A stretch of 64,000 nt of DNA from Episyrphus balteatus (taxonomy: Eukaryota > Arthropoda > Insecta > Diptera > Syrphidae), in assembly GCF_945859705.1 (NCBI RefSeq), contig NC_079134.1:156771718-156835717 (forward strand), read 5' to 3'. The notes below the pieces were generated by a model. The model had not been told where the DNA came from. It was given only the letters and a program-made list of their open reading frames with translations, and did not search any database. The translations under genes and the position numbers were made by a program. Below are positions 1 through 13,200 of this stretch, one piece after another (within the stretch, counting starts at the first letter, position 1; the number at the start of each line of letters is the position of its first letter).

Positions 1-893
1 GATCTTTTCATGAAGTAAACATGGGATACGGGAGGGGTACCAATAGCCGTGTTAATTCCATTGTATATGGTAAATTGAGGGTTTTTGAAAAACTTAAGAA
101 ATGTGTACAAAAATAAAAATTTTCAAAATGATTTTGTAATCAGCCCTATTGTGAACAAGATTCCACACGGAAAAATTGAATTTCACTTTTCCCCTATTGT
201 GAGTTATGGGCGAATAGTTGTTCACGTTCGGACATCCCTGTATTTTCAACTTTTTTTTTTAGGTAACTATTGAGGTATTCGACAGCTCTTCTCTCACTTA
301 AATTTTGGTGGCGAACTAGTTTAGCGGAAAACGTAAATTCCCTTCAGGTGAAACTCATGATAGGAGTTCAAATTCTGGGCGAACAAAAATATTCAGGGCG
401 GAAAACATTTCACGTGAACCTTACAATAGGGCTGAATAATTTTTCGAAATGGAATATTTAGGTACTTAAATGATGCAGAAAACTTATTTTTTGTTCTAAA
501 AAAAATTGCATACTCTTTTCTTCACAAATATTTTGCCTTAGTGAGAAAAAAAGTATTTTTACTTTTGTACTTTTGCAAAAAGTGATGGTGAATGTAGTTA
601 AGCCTGAAGGTTATTTGTTTTCCATTTCAACAAAAAACCGACTTCTCAAAAATTAGAAACGAGGCGTTGCCTACTTAACTGTAATTTTAAGATTTGGAAA
701 GATTTGTCTTTATTTTGAACACGATATAGTTTCACAGTCAGCACTCAAAGTTAAGGGACAATAAAGGCAGTCCACTTTTTACACAATAATTGTATTGAAA
801 GCAATTACAATACAATATAATCAGTCAAATAAAAAAATCAAATAACGGAATAAGCGTTGCCGTTTGTAGCTTTCATTCAGATATTTTGATATA
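1..893. other. No gene recognised
   Basis: AT-rich sequence. Two short ORFs of 62-63 codons have no recognisable content. Confidence 0.6.
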
Positions 894-1067
894 CAGTCAA
901 ACCCGCTTAAGTGAAACGGCAAAATGTCACAATTTCTCTTTCACTTAAGCGGGGTTTTCTCTTAAACGAACCTCTTTTAAATGAAAACAGATTTTTGGGG
1001 ATGACAAAAGTGTTTCAGATAAGCTGATTTTTCTCTTAAGAGGGTTTCTCTTAAGCGGGATTTACTG
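894..1067. mobile_element. pogo/Tigger-like MITE, 174 bp
   Basis: Inverted ends CAGTCAAACCCGCTTAAG and CTTAAGCGGGATTTACTG are flanked by TA on both sides (892-893, 1068-1069). The end sequence and TA target fit pogo-type Tc1/mariner elements. CTTAAG-centred motifs repeat inside. Nonautonomous, no ORF. Confidence 0.75.
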
Positions 1068-3011
1068 TATTTAGGTTTTCTGATTTATCAACAGATCCAT
1101 TCAAGCTTCAATAAAGTTTTACAGACATTTTAACTTCGGTAAAGCTTCCATTAGGATTCCTTATACTTGAAGGACGCTTTGTCTCAGACACTGCGGCCAT
1201 TCATCGTCCATTATTATTTCTAATCCTCCATACGGTTACCCCACACACAGGTCCGAATATTTGCCGAAAAATGATTCCTTCTTTCTTTCCTTTTCTGACT
1301 TATCGATGTTTCTGTTGGTAGAAAAAAGTAACAAATAAAAATGTATCTCTCAAAATCATCGGTATAGCTAAGGTTAAACTCTGGTTCAAATTTCATATAA
1401 TGCTTAAATAGCCAAGTATTATGCTTGGTTTAAATTGTATACTACAAATTTGTACCAAGGCTTAACCCCATACAATTGGCCATCACAAGAAAAACAGGAA
1501 AATAGATAATTATAACCATCTACCAAAGAGGTTTTCAATTTGAAATTGTATTTGTAAAAATATCTCAAAGTAAGTTTTAAAGACATTATTTTATATACTA
1601 TTTATTAAGGTAAGTACCTACCTACTCAAAAATGTTTGATAAACAAAAAACAATTTTCCATTAAAAAGTCGCGTGAAAGTGACACAAGTTTCACTCGTTC
1701 TTTATAAGTTGCATAGAGGAAGGAATAAGGTATTCCTTCCTCTATGATAAGTTGTTTCAGTCATTAAAAATTGAATACTACATATAATTATGCATATATA
1801 ATTCGATAGTTTTCCTTCAAGTATACCAAAGCATTATTATCAATTTTAGTTGAGAAACTTCTATATTCATTATCAGTCTGTTTTTTTTTTTTTTTTTAAT
1901 TTGCTTACATAAATATCTTCTACTTGTTGCTAACTAAAGCTTATCAATCCTCTGCCCATTTCAAACAAACTCAAAACATAATTCATTAATCAATGCCTTT
2001 TCTTCCCGATACAATTATCTACATTAAAATGCAAAAATCAAATAAAAAAAAAACTGCAACTTGTCTGGCATCTTATGTGTCTACATAAAAATATTTGTTT
2101 TCCATAGAAATAAAGAAACGAAAGAAAAAATTTAAGATTAACCTTATGATTTCCTCTTCACCTATATTTTAATGCGCCGCAAAATTTTCCTTTTTAATAA
2201 TTATATTCAAGTCAGAAACGAAGATCTATATAAAAAAAAAACAACAAATTCATGTAGATAGCAGCATCAGCAGCTACAGGGATGCTTGTGTGCTTGATTA
2301 GCTCATTCACATCGCGGAGAACGCTTATAAATTTATTTTGCGATAACCTTTTGAAAATTAAAAATTAAAAAAAAAAAAAAAATAAACAAAAATAAATCGC
2401 AATGTTACCACAAAAGACAACCACCATAATATTTTAAAATAATTTTTATATGAATAAATATTTTTTACGAGTTGGTGTATGTAGGTACGAGTATATAGGT
2501 ACTTAATAAAAAAATTAAATCAAAATCATAAAGTTCTTATTTCGAATTGCGCGCGCGAGATAATAAATAAAACAGATACTATAACAACTCTATTAGAACC
2601 ATTAACAACAACAAAAAATGAAGTAAAGTGCGTAAGAACATGTTATTGTTATTTTTTTTTTTTTGTTTCAATTAAAACCTTAAATAAATTTCTACCTTAT
2701 CAGAAAAACTTTAAAAAATAAAATCAGTTTTGGGAACAAAAAAGAAACAAGTTTGATTAAGCCAAAACTATTGGGAAATTTTATGATTCTGATAAAAAGG
2801 TTTTTTATAGCTTTATTTTGTTTTCATAATAAAATAACCCTGAAATGTTGTGGTCATCATGGTCATAATATTTATTCTTTGATACCAAGAATTTTTTAGC
2901 CACTTTTTTTTAAAGCGTGGGATATTTTTTTACATTTATCTCACTTAGTTGAATTCATTGTGATAAAACTGTGTTGTTTTATTTTTTTTTTTTTTTTTTT
3001 GCTTTATTTTA
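1068..3011. other. No gene recognised
   Basis: Very AT-rich with poly-A and poly-T tracts. A 13-base inverted repeat sits at about 1716-1746 (GGAAGGAATA and its complement). Nothing else supported. Confidence 0.6.
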
Positions 3012-3365
3012 TTAGTAGAAAGTTTGGGTTCATACAGCAAATGCCCTTTGATTTAGTAAAAAAAAAAAATAAAATCTTCAATTTTTAACTTTTTTTTTCA
3101 TTGATTTTAGGTTAGAATTTCAGTCAAAACAAATTTTTTAAATTTTGTAACCACCTTAACTTGATAAAACATTAAATTTTCTATAAAAATTGTTTTCGAG
3201 TTAATAAAAAAAAAAACTGAACAGAAATGCACCAATGGATTTAGTATCATTTTTGGCTGGAGTATACTCTTATACCAAGGAATCATATTCAGCAATAAAA
3301 ACTCTTGAACGAATTTGTTCTATTTTTGCTCTGGAGCTCCGGTCTATTTTAATAATCTAATTGTA
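3012..3365. repeat. Diverged partial copy of the foldback arm
   Basis: It matches, with many changes, the outer 350 bases of the right arm of the foldback element (about 6920-7331), for example GAACGAATTTGTTCTATTTT and the following TGCTCTGGAGCTC. It shows this family has older copies nearby. Confidence 0.75.
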
Positions 3366-3776
3366 CACTAGGGCGTATACGTACTTTTTTTTTTAAATTA
3401 AAACACAAACCAAGGCTAAAAGTTTTATAGTTTGATTCGGTTCTTCCGTTTTCTTTAGATATTCTTAGGAATTAATATTACCATATTGATAGTTTAGGAT
3501 ACTTTGTTACGTTAGAACAAACTAAACTAAACTTTCAGAGTTTCACATAATTCGATTTTGATAAATCCACGATAAGATAGTTCAACCTTTTCACTCCAAA
3601 ATATTCCCACCCCAATTATTAAATTCTCCCTTAAAACAAAATTAAAAAAAAAAAAAAAACTATAATAGTCATAATCAAATAATGTAAGTACACTATAACA
3701 CCCACTTTCACAAACAAAAACTCAATCAAGGTCTCTCTTAGTAAGGCATATAGTATTTCAGTTTCTCCATTGTGCA

Positions 3777-3851
3777 TCCGAGAGATACGACACAAAAACG
3801 TAAACAAACCACAAAGAAACCGGTTGTTTTTGTATCTAGTATCTCTCGGAT
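3777..3851. repeat. Short hairpin with TCCGAGAGATAC arms
   Basis: TCCGAGAGATAC at the left is mirrored by GTATCTCTCGGA at the right, with a partly paired interior of about 50 bases. It could be a tiny MITE or a structured RNA; no target duplication is clear. Confidence 0.55.
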
Positions 3852-4225
3852 ATTTATTTTTTTTATTGTATCTCAATTCATAACAAAAGCTTCAAAATCT
3901 GTATAAACATCGTATATTGTACAAGTATACATATACTCGTATGCACCGTTAAGATCAAGTCAAATGATACACAAAAGATAACACAACTCCCTCAGTCATA
4001 ACAAAAAAAAAAAAAAAAACACACTCCAAAATATAAACAAAAGAAAAAAAAAATATCACATTTAAATATTAATGAACCCATCAGATAAAGTATCTTTATA
4101 TGTTGTATATCTTTAGTTTAGGGTTCGGAATTAAGAATTTAGATATAGGAGTAAAATAAAAAATAATTGAACTATTGGAGGGACAAATCATTTTCTTAAA
4201 TCATATTTTCGACGAAGATCCTACC

Positions 4226-7200
4226 TAGTCTATTGAATAGACCCTTTTGGATGGAACAAATTCGTTCAAGAGTTTTTATTGCTGATTATGATTCCTTGCC
4301 ATACAAGAATACTCCAGCCAAAAGTGCTACTAAATCCGTTGGTGCATTTCTGAGAAAACGGCAACACTGGTCGGTTTTCAGTTTTTTTGATTTAACTCGA
4401 AAACCAAGCCTGACTTTGAAATGGTTCAAAGACACTTTTCATAGCAAATTAAATTTTCTGTCAAGTTAAGATGGTTAATAAATTTTAAAAATTATTTTTG
4501 ACTAAAATTCTAACCTAAAATCAAAGAAAAAAAAGTTAAAAAATTGACAATTTTATTTTTTCTTACTAAATCAAGGGGCATTTTGTGTATGTAGCCGGGA
4601 CGTCCAAACTTTGTACTAATGAAATAAAGTAGAGGTAAAATCCTTTGATAATATGCAATTTTAATTTTTTTTTGTCAAGAAACAACTTAAATGTACCTAT
4701 TCAAAAATTAGCACTTTTTCTAAATTTCTGACTTTTTTAGTTAAAAGCGAGTTTTTAAAACTCGATAAAATCGTATTAATTGGTAACTTTTTGACTTTTA
4801 AAGTAAACATACTTCGAAGGATTGATTTAATATAAACTAAATATGGCAAACAAAAAAATTTATTTGCATCCTTATGGCCTTTTGTGCAATTTTGTGTATG
4901 TGCATTTTTATAAATACGGGTTGAATGGATGGACGGAGAGCCATTAGCTTTGGTCTATTGCATAGAAGAACATTTAATACCAACTCTTTTACTGTTTTCA
5001 ATGGCCTGAAAAACAATTCTTGAAAAATCTGCGACCAACGAAAAGTTTCTCTTGAAAAACGAAAACAATACTCTAATGAGTTTGAAACAAAATAGCTCAG
5101 GCAAATTAGTAAATCCAATTGCACTTTTCGCGGGATAAATTTTTTTCATGGAACGTGTTTAGGTGAATGTCCTTATAGTAAAAGTGAATTTTTTGGGATG
5201 ATAAGATATCGGGAACAGCCGCCATCTTGGAAAAGAGGTCGGTGCCGTTTTTATTTTATAACTCCATTTTTACTCATTTAAACCAAAAATGTCCAAGGAT
5301 AGACTTATTATAAATTAAATTATCTAAAAAATGATATACAAATGAATTCCGTGAACTGGTTAAATTCAATTTTATAGTCGGTCAAAGTCCAGGTTCTTCT
5401 CGCAAGGTTAAGACAATATGACATTTTTCCAAATATCTGAAGAACTTTTTATTTGTTTGGGATTTTCTTAAAGAATGAATTATAGCACTTTTAATTATCG
5501 ATGAAATGAACCCTTTATTGTTTTTGTAACCATCACATTGCAGAAGCAACCAAACGTCGAAGTCATGATATACGATTTTTTAACTGAACATTTCAATAGT
5601 TCAAATAAACAATCAAAAATTAAACACAATAGTCTCGAAAACATAACGGCTTACACGCCTCATATCTTGAGTTATACTTATCGTAATGCTGAGATTGAGG
5701 TGTTCATGTTTAGGAAAAATGACAGGGAATCAGTTCTTATATTTAGAATTATAAATAATGTCACTTTAGCTTATTCACATTAATTGGAAAATTCACTTCA
5801 TTTAAAACCTCGAAAACCATATAAAGGTTAACATTAAAGATTTCAAACTTTGAATTCAATATTTAGACGAATATAGTTAACAAACTGTTTACTTATATTT
5901 TGGTTATGCCTCCATTTCAAAAATTTGCTCGATCTAATAGAAGAAAACTTGTTATTTTCTCACTTTTGACTAGTAGAATGTGAGCTTCGACGTTAGGTGG
6001 CTCATACATTATGTTGGTTACAGTTACGAGAAAGGGCTCATTTTATAGATATTTAAAAGTGCTATAATTCATTCTTTAAGAAAATCCCAAACAAATAAAA
6101 AGTTCTTCAGATATTTGGAAAAATGTCATATTGTCTTAACCTTGCGAGAAGAACCTGGACTTTGACCGACTATAAAATTGAATTTAACTAGTTCACGGAA
6201 TTCATTTGTATATCATTTTTTAGATAATTTAATTTATAATAAGTCTATCCTTGGACATTTTTGGTTTAAATGAGTAAAAATGGAGTTATAAAATAAAAAC
6301 GGCACCGACCTCTTTTCCAAGATGGCGGCTGTTCCCGATATCTTATCATCCCAAAAAATTCACTTTTACTATAAGGACATTCACCTAAACACGTTCCGTG
6401 AAAAAAATTTATCCCGCGAAAAGTGCAATTGGGTTTACTAATTTGCCTGAGCTATTTTGTTTCAAACTCATTAGAGTATTGTTTTCGTTTTTCAAGAGAA
6501 ACTTTTCGTTGGTCGCAGATTTTTCAAGAATTGTTTTTCAGGCCATTGAAAACAGTAAAAGAGTTGGTATTAAATGTTCTTCTATGCAATAGACCAAAGC
6601 TAATGGCTCTCCGTCCATCCATTCAACCCGTATTTATAAAAATGCACATACACAAAATTGCACAAAAGGCCATAAGGATGCAAATAAATTTTTTTGTTTG
6701 CCATATTTAGTTTATATTAAATCAATCCTTCGAAGTATGTTTACTTTAAAAGTCAAAAAGTTACCAATTAATACGATTTTATCGAGTTTTAAAAACTTGC
6801 TTTTAACTAAAAAAGTCAGAAATTTAGAAAAAGTGCTAATTTTTGAATAGGTACATTTAAGTTGTTTCTTGACAAAAAAAAATTAAAATTGCATATTATC
6901 AAAGGATTTTACCTCTACTTTATTTCATTAGTACAAAGTTTGGACGTCCCGGCTACATACACAAAATGCCCCTTGATTTAGTAAGAAAAAATAAAATTGT
7001 CAATTTTTTAACTTTTTTTTCTTTGATTTTAGGTTAGAATTTTAGTCAAAAATAATTTTTAAAATTTATTAACCATCTTAACTTGACAGAAAATTTAATT
7101 TGCTATGAAAAGTGTCTTTGAACCATTTCAAAGTCAGGCTTGGTTTTCGAGTTAAATCAAAAAAACTGAAAACCGACCAGTGTTGCCGTTTTCTCAGAAA

Positions 7201-7331
7201 TGCACCAACGGATTTAGTAGCACTTTTGGCTGGAGTATTCTTGTATGCCAAGGAATCATAATCGCCAATAAAAAGTCTTGAACGAATTTGTTCTATTTTT
7301 GCTCTGGAGCTCGGGTCTATTAAATAGACTA
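4226..7331. mobile_element. Foldback element, 3.1 kb, with arms of about 1.3 kb
   Basis: The left arm (4226 to about 5494) and right arm (about 6053 to 7331) are inverted copies with few differences, and a weaker match runs further into the roughly 0.5 kb centre. Both ends are themselves small hairpins, GTCTATT-N-AATAGAC. The four bases TACC adjoin both ends and may be the target duplication. Matching ORFs of 64 and 95 codons occur in both arms but show no known domain and are probably fortuitous. No transposase is present. The superfamily is not determined. Confidence 0.85.
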
Positions 7332-9399
7332 TACCAAGTTGAACATTACTTTGTATGTAAGAAATATTGGAATATACTATCAACTTAATGAATAAAAATT
7401 CGAAACAATACATCATTTAGAAAACAATAAACGATTAGATGTGCAATCCAAGTTTATTTATTTTTTAGGTTTGGGTGCCGAAAATTTGGGTTAACATCTT
7501 TTCAGAAATTAGCTCCATTTAAAGGTACATAAAAGTTGTCTATGTTAAAAAGAAGCTAGCCGCTTTGAAAACTTAACATTATTGCATTTGGAAAATATTT
7601 ACCCCATAATATTCAGTATGTAAGAAAATCGAATATTTAAGATCTTTTTTATAGCAAGTGTTTGATTTGAACAATTATAAAAGGTTTTGTAACGTCAACT
7701 AAAACTGGCTAACATTTTCTGACTTTTTGAATTAATCCAGAAAGATTTTTATAAAATTTTATAGATTTGGGTTTATTAAGCCCAAAAATGTTTTGGGGGT
7801 AATTTCATACTAATTTTTTTTATTCATACCTTTATTTAATTTTTGAATTTTTCATTTTTATTTCATATCGTTTCCAGTAAAACTTAAAAAATAACATATG
7901 ATAAAAAAATGTTTCCTGGAAAACAAGTAATATTAATTTTATTAATAATAATTATTAATAATAAAAATAAAAATAACCCTTTTTTGCAAAAAAAAAAGAA
8001 GATATGTCCCATGAGATAAATGTTCCATGAGACATATCTCATGAGACATGTCTCATTTTTTTTCGTGATAGACAATGTCAGATTGATAGGGTTTTCAGAG
8101 CCAACCTTTTCTAGTTTTTTGTGACATGATTCTGCAGTGTGGAGCGAGATAGCATGCAGTCATTCAAATAAATTTTATATACCTATACATTTTTTATTTA
8201 TAAAGATAATTTAATAAAATTTTAAACTCAGTAATAAAATAGTATTTTAGTTCAGTGTTGCAGTTCGGTACGATAATTTGAAGTAGGCTAAAATTGATTT
8301 GGAGGTATTTCGACCCCTCAATACCAGTCCTCTATTAATCAAGTTTTATTTTAGATTTATAGATTTTAATGAACTTTCTTACAAACGTCTTGTGCTCTGG
8401 TCTCATGGGTCAATTTTGATACAGTCGGTTCTTGTTAACGACACTGAAATAAAAACTAAATATACCTATGAATGATGATTTTAATAATTTTGAAAATTAT
8501 TGTTCCACAAATGAGGTATTGACTATGTTTATGATTTCTTTACCTACTAAAACTCTGTAAATTGGTGGGTCAAAAAAATGTACTTTTAATTTTTAAACGT
8601 TTTTTCGCTCCAATTTCCAAAATTAAACACACAGCCATTGAGTACCTACCTACTTGAATTTTGAATAAAACTAATAAGGAATTTCTGAATTTTCTTACTT
8701 AACTTAACAATTGGTCATTTATCGTCTCCAAAAACATATAAAGCCACTCCCATATTGCGTTGATGTTAAAATCTATACTCAAAGCGGGTATAACGTTTAA
8801 GATGTGTAAGGGAATAGATTTTTCAAATTTACTCGAAAAATATGGGTAATATTGAAAAATTTATTAAGATAAAAGTTATAGAAAATAAAATTTTCTACAG
8901 TTTTACTAACATAATTTCTTGTTTACTGCCACTGTCCTGTTATCTTTGCAACGCGCAATTAAAATCAATGAACTAACCATAAAACTATAAGTGAGAAAAA
9001 ACATCCAGCAATCCAAACCAAAGATCTCAAAACCAACTGACTTGGACATGCCAACAAAATCGATTGCTATAATTTCGATGAGCTTAAAGTATTTTTATAC
9101 TAAAAAACATGAACTGATAATACGTTGATCTTTTCATTCTGAACAAAAAAAAAAAAAAAAAAAACAAGAAACCGCAACTTAAAGTTACTCTCTTTTTTTC
9201 CTCTCTCTTTCATAATTCTGCTCTCTGTCTCTCAACAAATAAACAATAATAAAATTATTAACAAATCAAAAATGATAACAAGTATTACTATGCCATAGGC
9301 TGTGTTGTATCTCAAAAGTTTCATACAAGTATACGATCGGTTGCTGTAGTCGACCGAAAAAAAACGAGGTCTCTGCATTCTATCCCGAGTCCACGATTG
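7332..9399. other. No gene recognised; short ATGAGACAT-type palindromes at 8008-8056
   Basis: AT-rich intergenic DNA upstream of the receptor gene. The only structure noted is a cluster of CATGAGA/TCTCATG words forming short palindromes. Confidence 0.55.
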
Positions 9400-10084
9400 T
9401 CAGTTATAGCTTGGACCCTGGTTTGGTTTGACGGGATTACAAAATCAAACAACTTGTTCATTGCGCAGAGCAAGTTTTACCCAAGTCCGAAGAAAAAAAT
9501 AAATTTTATAAGAATCTTATAACCGAATTCAGTAGCTGGCTGGGAATCTGGGGAACATAACAAAAGATACTTCATCTTGTTTGTTGGAACTAAAACCAAA
9601 ACAATAACACCTCTCTTCGGATCGCGGGACGACAAACAAAAGACGAGTGCGAGAAGTGATCGTTTCGTTGTTGTTTTGACGAACGAACGACAAACGGACA
9701 AAGAGTCTTGATCTTGGAAGACTCTTGGTTCTCCGCACTTTGTGGTGACCATGTAATCACTGTGTTTACTGTTTACATTTCGTTTTGATCAAACCTGATT
9801 TCAATTTTATGTTAAGTGCAATAGTGTTGTATCTTGTATCTGAAAGATCATAGTGCGTTTTGTATAGTTCGAATGCAACTCTAAGAAGAAAAAAACGAAA
9901 AAAACAAAATTTTCTTTGTTTTGAAATTTTTTGTTTTACATATTTTTTTTTTGAGAACAGGAAACTCAAATCTAAGTCAAGGTAGGCTGTGTTTACGCCT
10001 CAGTGAGTATAAGTGAGGGTGATGAGATTAAGTTTTTCTTAAAAGTAGAAAAAAAAGTATCTATTTCATACAAAAAAAAAAATA
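9400..10084 (+). promoter_or_regulatory. Putative core promoter and 5' UTR of the receptor gene
   Basis: TCAGTT at 9400-9405 matches the insect initiator, and TGACGG at 9429-9434 sits where a downstream promoter element would lie (+28 to +33, four of six positions fit). The following 650 bases are less AT-rich than the surroundings and lead to the ATG at 10085 without an obvious splice acceptor. The transcription start is inferred; other initiator-like sites exist. Confidence 0.3.
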
Positions 10085-10298
10085 ATGTCAAAGAAAGAGG
10101 AACTACCTCCAACATATGAATGTGCAACTGCATCAACAACAAATAATAGAAAGCCATCAGATTCAGCCACAACAATCGAATGCGGAGCTGTGATCATGGA
10201 TGATGTCCAGAAAGAACCTCAAAAGTTCATGGAACCTGTTTACAAGTTCGTCGGGATAAAGAAACAACCATCGACTAAAGAACTAGGAACATTGATAT
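10085..10298 (+). CDS. Receptor coding exon 1: cytoplasmic tail and start of TM1
   Basis: It starts at an ATG with A at -3 and ends before GTAAGT at 10299, phase 1. It encodes 71 residues plus one base. The region up to about residue 66 is hydrophilic, rich in Thr, Ser, Lys and Pro, with no signal peptide, as expected when TM1 serves as a signal anchor. The last residues (LGTLI) begin the membrane segment, so TM1 is split by intron 1. A second in-frame ATG at residue 38 could give a shorter tail. Confidence 0.88.
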
Positions 10299-13200
10299 GT
10301 AAGTTGAGATTGAGAAGAAAATGATTTATTACATCTTTTGGATGCTAGCTATTATCAATTTTTTACTTGCTCTATAGGTACGGTGACCATCCGTCCCGGT
10401 TTACCCGAGACTGTCCCGTATTTCTTTAGCTTGTCCCGGGTTTTTATTTAAGAAACCCGGGACGTATAAGTGTCCCGTATTTTGTTAACTGTCCCGTGAC
10501 TGTCCCGTATTTCCAGATTCTATGATTTAGTATTCAAAATTTTATACGCTTTTAACAAGAAAACAGTGCCAGAAAAAGTATTTTTTTTTTAAATATTAAA
10601 CAACATATGAAAGAGGAAGGACCCCTGAAAAAGGAATTCAATATTACAAAATTGTTTAAAAATAAAATCAATATGTTAAAACTTAAAAAATGTTTTTTGA
10701 TGACCTAATTGTAAAACTTTTTTATTGATTTCTGACTTCTTCGTAAACGACTTAAATGATATCAAAAAAAATGTTCTCATATCGTTTAATAAATCTTCGA
10801 ACTCAAAATTAGGAAAAAATTATGAAAACTAATTGTATTATTTTTTTATTTTTGAAAAATTAATAATTTCAAAACGATCCAACGAATTTTTGATCTGTCC
10901 CGGGTTTTGCTCCTAAGAATATGGTCACCGTATCTATAGGGCAAGTATTGGTTTCGTGTCAAAAACAAAAATTGAGGTTTTAATCAAAACCAACATTACG
11001 ATGATGGAGAATTCCGAAAAAGTGGGTCCCGCAATTCCGTCCGTGCGTCCATCTGTACACATTTCCACAGCCTAAAGGGGTGGATGGATTTTCTTCAAAT
11101 TTGGTACAGATGATTTTTATGTAATTCTGAAAGTTGGTTTTTATTTTTTTTTATATCTCGTTTAGAACGTATACCTCCTATACAAAAAAATACGATATTA
11201 CGAATCTCTCGAAAACGGCTCTAACGATTTTGATTAAACTTTGTATACGTAATATTTAAAGCAGTGGCAATAAAACTGCATTTTTATTTTTTCTCAAAAA
11301 AGTCAAATAACAAAAATTTTTTTTTTCATTTAACAAAATTTTGCCCTAAATGTCGGCTCTTCCCCAATATCAATTTTTTAAAAATTTAGATCCAGCTTTT
11401 AAAATCTACAAGTAGACTAACATAAAAGTGCTTTGAACTGCAAGAGCAAGTACGTGCGACCCCAGTCGTGCATTTTATTTTTTGTAGTTTTATAAGTTTT
11501 CAAGAGTGGGAAATTTCATTGATCTGACCTGACGTATTTTGTGTTATTTGAAAATAGTTTTGTACTTTCTATCACTTAAATTACCCCAAGTTCAACTATA
11601 TGTCAAAAGAGATAAGGGTATTGTTTTTGACGAATATCAGTTGTAATGTTCTGGAAACGGATGCAATAATAAATGAATTAATTACGTGTTCAGAATTCAA
11701 TATTAATCAATAAATAAATTGAAGGTTGATGGATTTGTTTATTCAGGTTTTTACAAATTCGATTAATTGATAAATAATATGTTAATCCAGTCAAATAAGG
11801 GTTTAACCTCGGAATGAATGTTAGTAGAATTTTTTTTGCTCAATATCTTCCTTTTGCCATTCTATAACATATCTCAAAAGTCTAGAAAAATCTCATGTCC
11901 GCTTGTCGCGATTTCAAGGTCAAATCGCGAAATGGAGATTTTCAAAATTAGCAAAAATAGGCTATGGTATTATATACACATATGATACATGATTTCAAGG
12001 TATTTTTTAATGTTGATTCCAAAAAATCTAAAATCAAGACAATCTGACGTCTCTGGAAAAAGTTACACCTGTTTTTCATCTGTCAACTCATATTATTATA
12101 ACAGTTGCAAACTTACTGCCGAAAAACCCTTAAAAGTTATGGTAGATGAACCAAATTTTGCATGAAGATTTTAGAATCCATCATTATTAAAAATCAAAAC
12201 AATCCATTACAAAAAATATATATAACTACGAAATAATGGCATTTTTTTGATGGAGGGGCAAATTTTAGGATATGCACTAAAGAAGATTCTTGTTCATCTT
12301 AGGAATAAGTGCTAATAGGCTGATTTTTTCATTTTAATCTTTGTTTGGATGTTCTTTAACTACCCTCAAAAATCTAAAAAAATCTCATGTCCGCAAGTCC
12401 TAATTTTCTTGGTTTGAAAATAAGGTGCAGATTTTAAAAAATTAATAAGAAAAGTTTAAATTTTTATATGTATACCAACATAAGCGACATGATTTAAAGG
12501 TATTTTTTAACACTTATTCCAACAAAACTCACAAACAAGTCAACCTGACCATCCCTGAAAAGTAATGCACTTTATTCATGTTGATCTGACACAAATATCT
12601 GAAGTGTAGTTTTTCAATTTTTTTAAAATCTGCACCTTATTTTCAAACCAAGAAAATTAGGACTTGCGGACATGAGATTTTTTTAGATTTTTGAGGGTAG
12701 CTAAAGAACATCCAAACAAAGATTGAAATGAAAAAAATAGCCTATTAGCACTTATTCCTAAGATGAACAAGAATCTTCTTTAGTGCATATCCTAAAATTT
12801 GCCCCTCCATCAAAAAAATGCCATTATTTCGTAGGTATATATATTTTTTGTAATGGATTGTTTTGATTTTTAATAATGATGGATTCTAAAATCTTCATGC
12901 AAAATTTGGTTCATCTACCATAACTTTAAAGGGTTTTTCGGCAGTAAGTTTGCAACTGTTATAATAATATGAGTTGACAGATGAAAAACAGGTATAACTT
13001 TTTCCAGAGACGTCAGATTGTCTTGATTTTAGATTTTTTGGAATCAACGTTAAAAAATACCTTGAAATCATGTATCATATGTGTATATAATACCATAGCC
13101 TATTTTTGCTAATTTTGAAAATCTCCATTTCGCGATTTGACCTTGAAATCGCGACAAGCGGACATGCGATTTTTCTAGACTTTTGAGATATGTTATAGAA

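Noticed and set aside
4837..6710. Matching 95- and 64-codon ORFs in the two arms of the foldback element
   Set aside because: They match because the arms are inverted copies. The translations show no known domain and the frames overlap each other, so coding is not supported.
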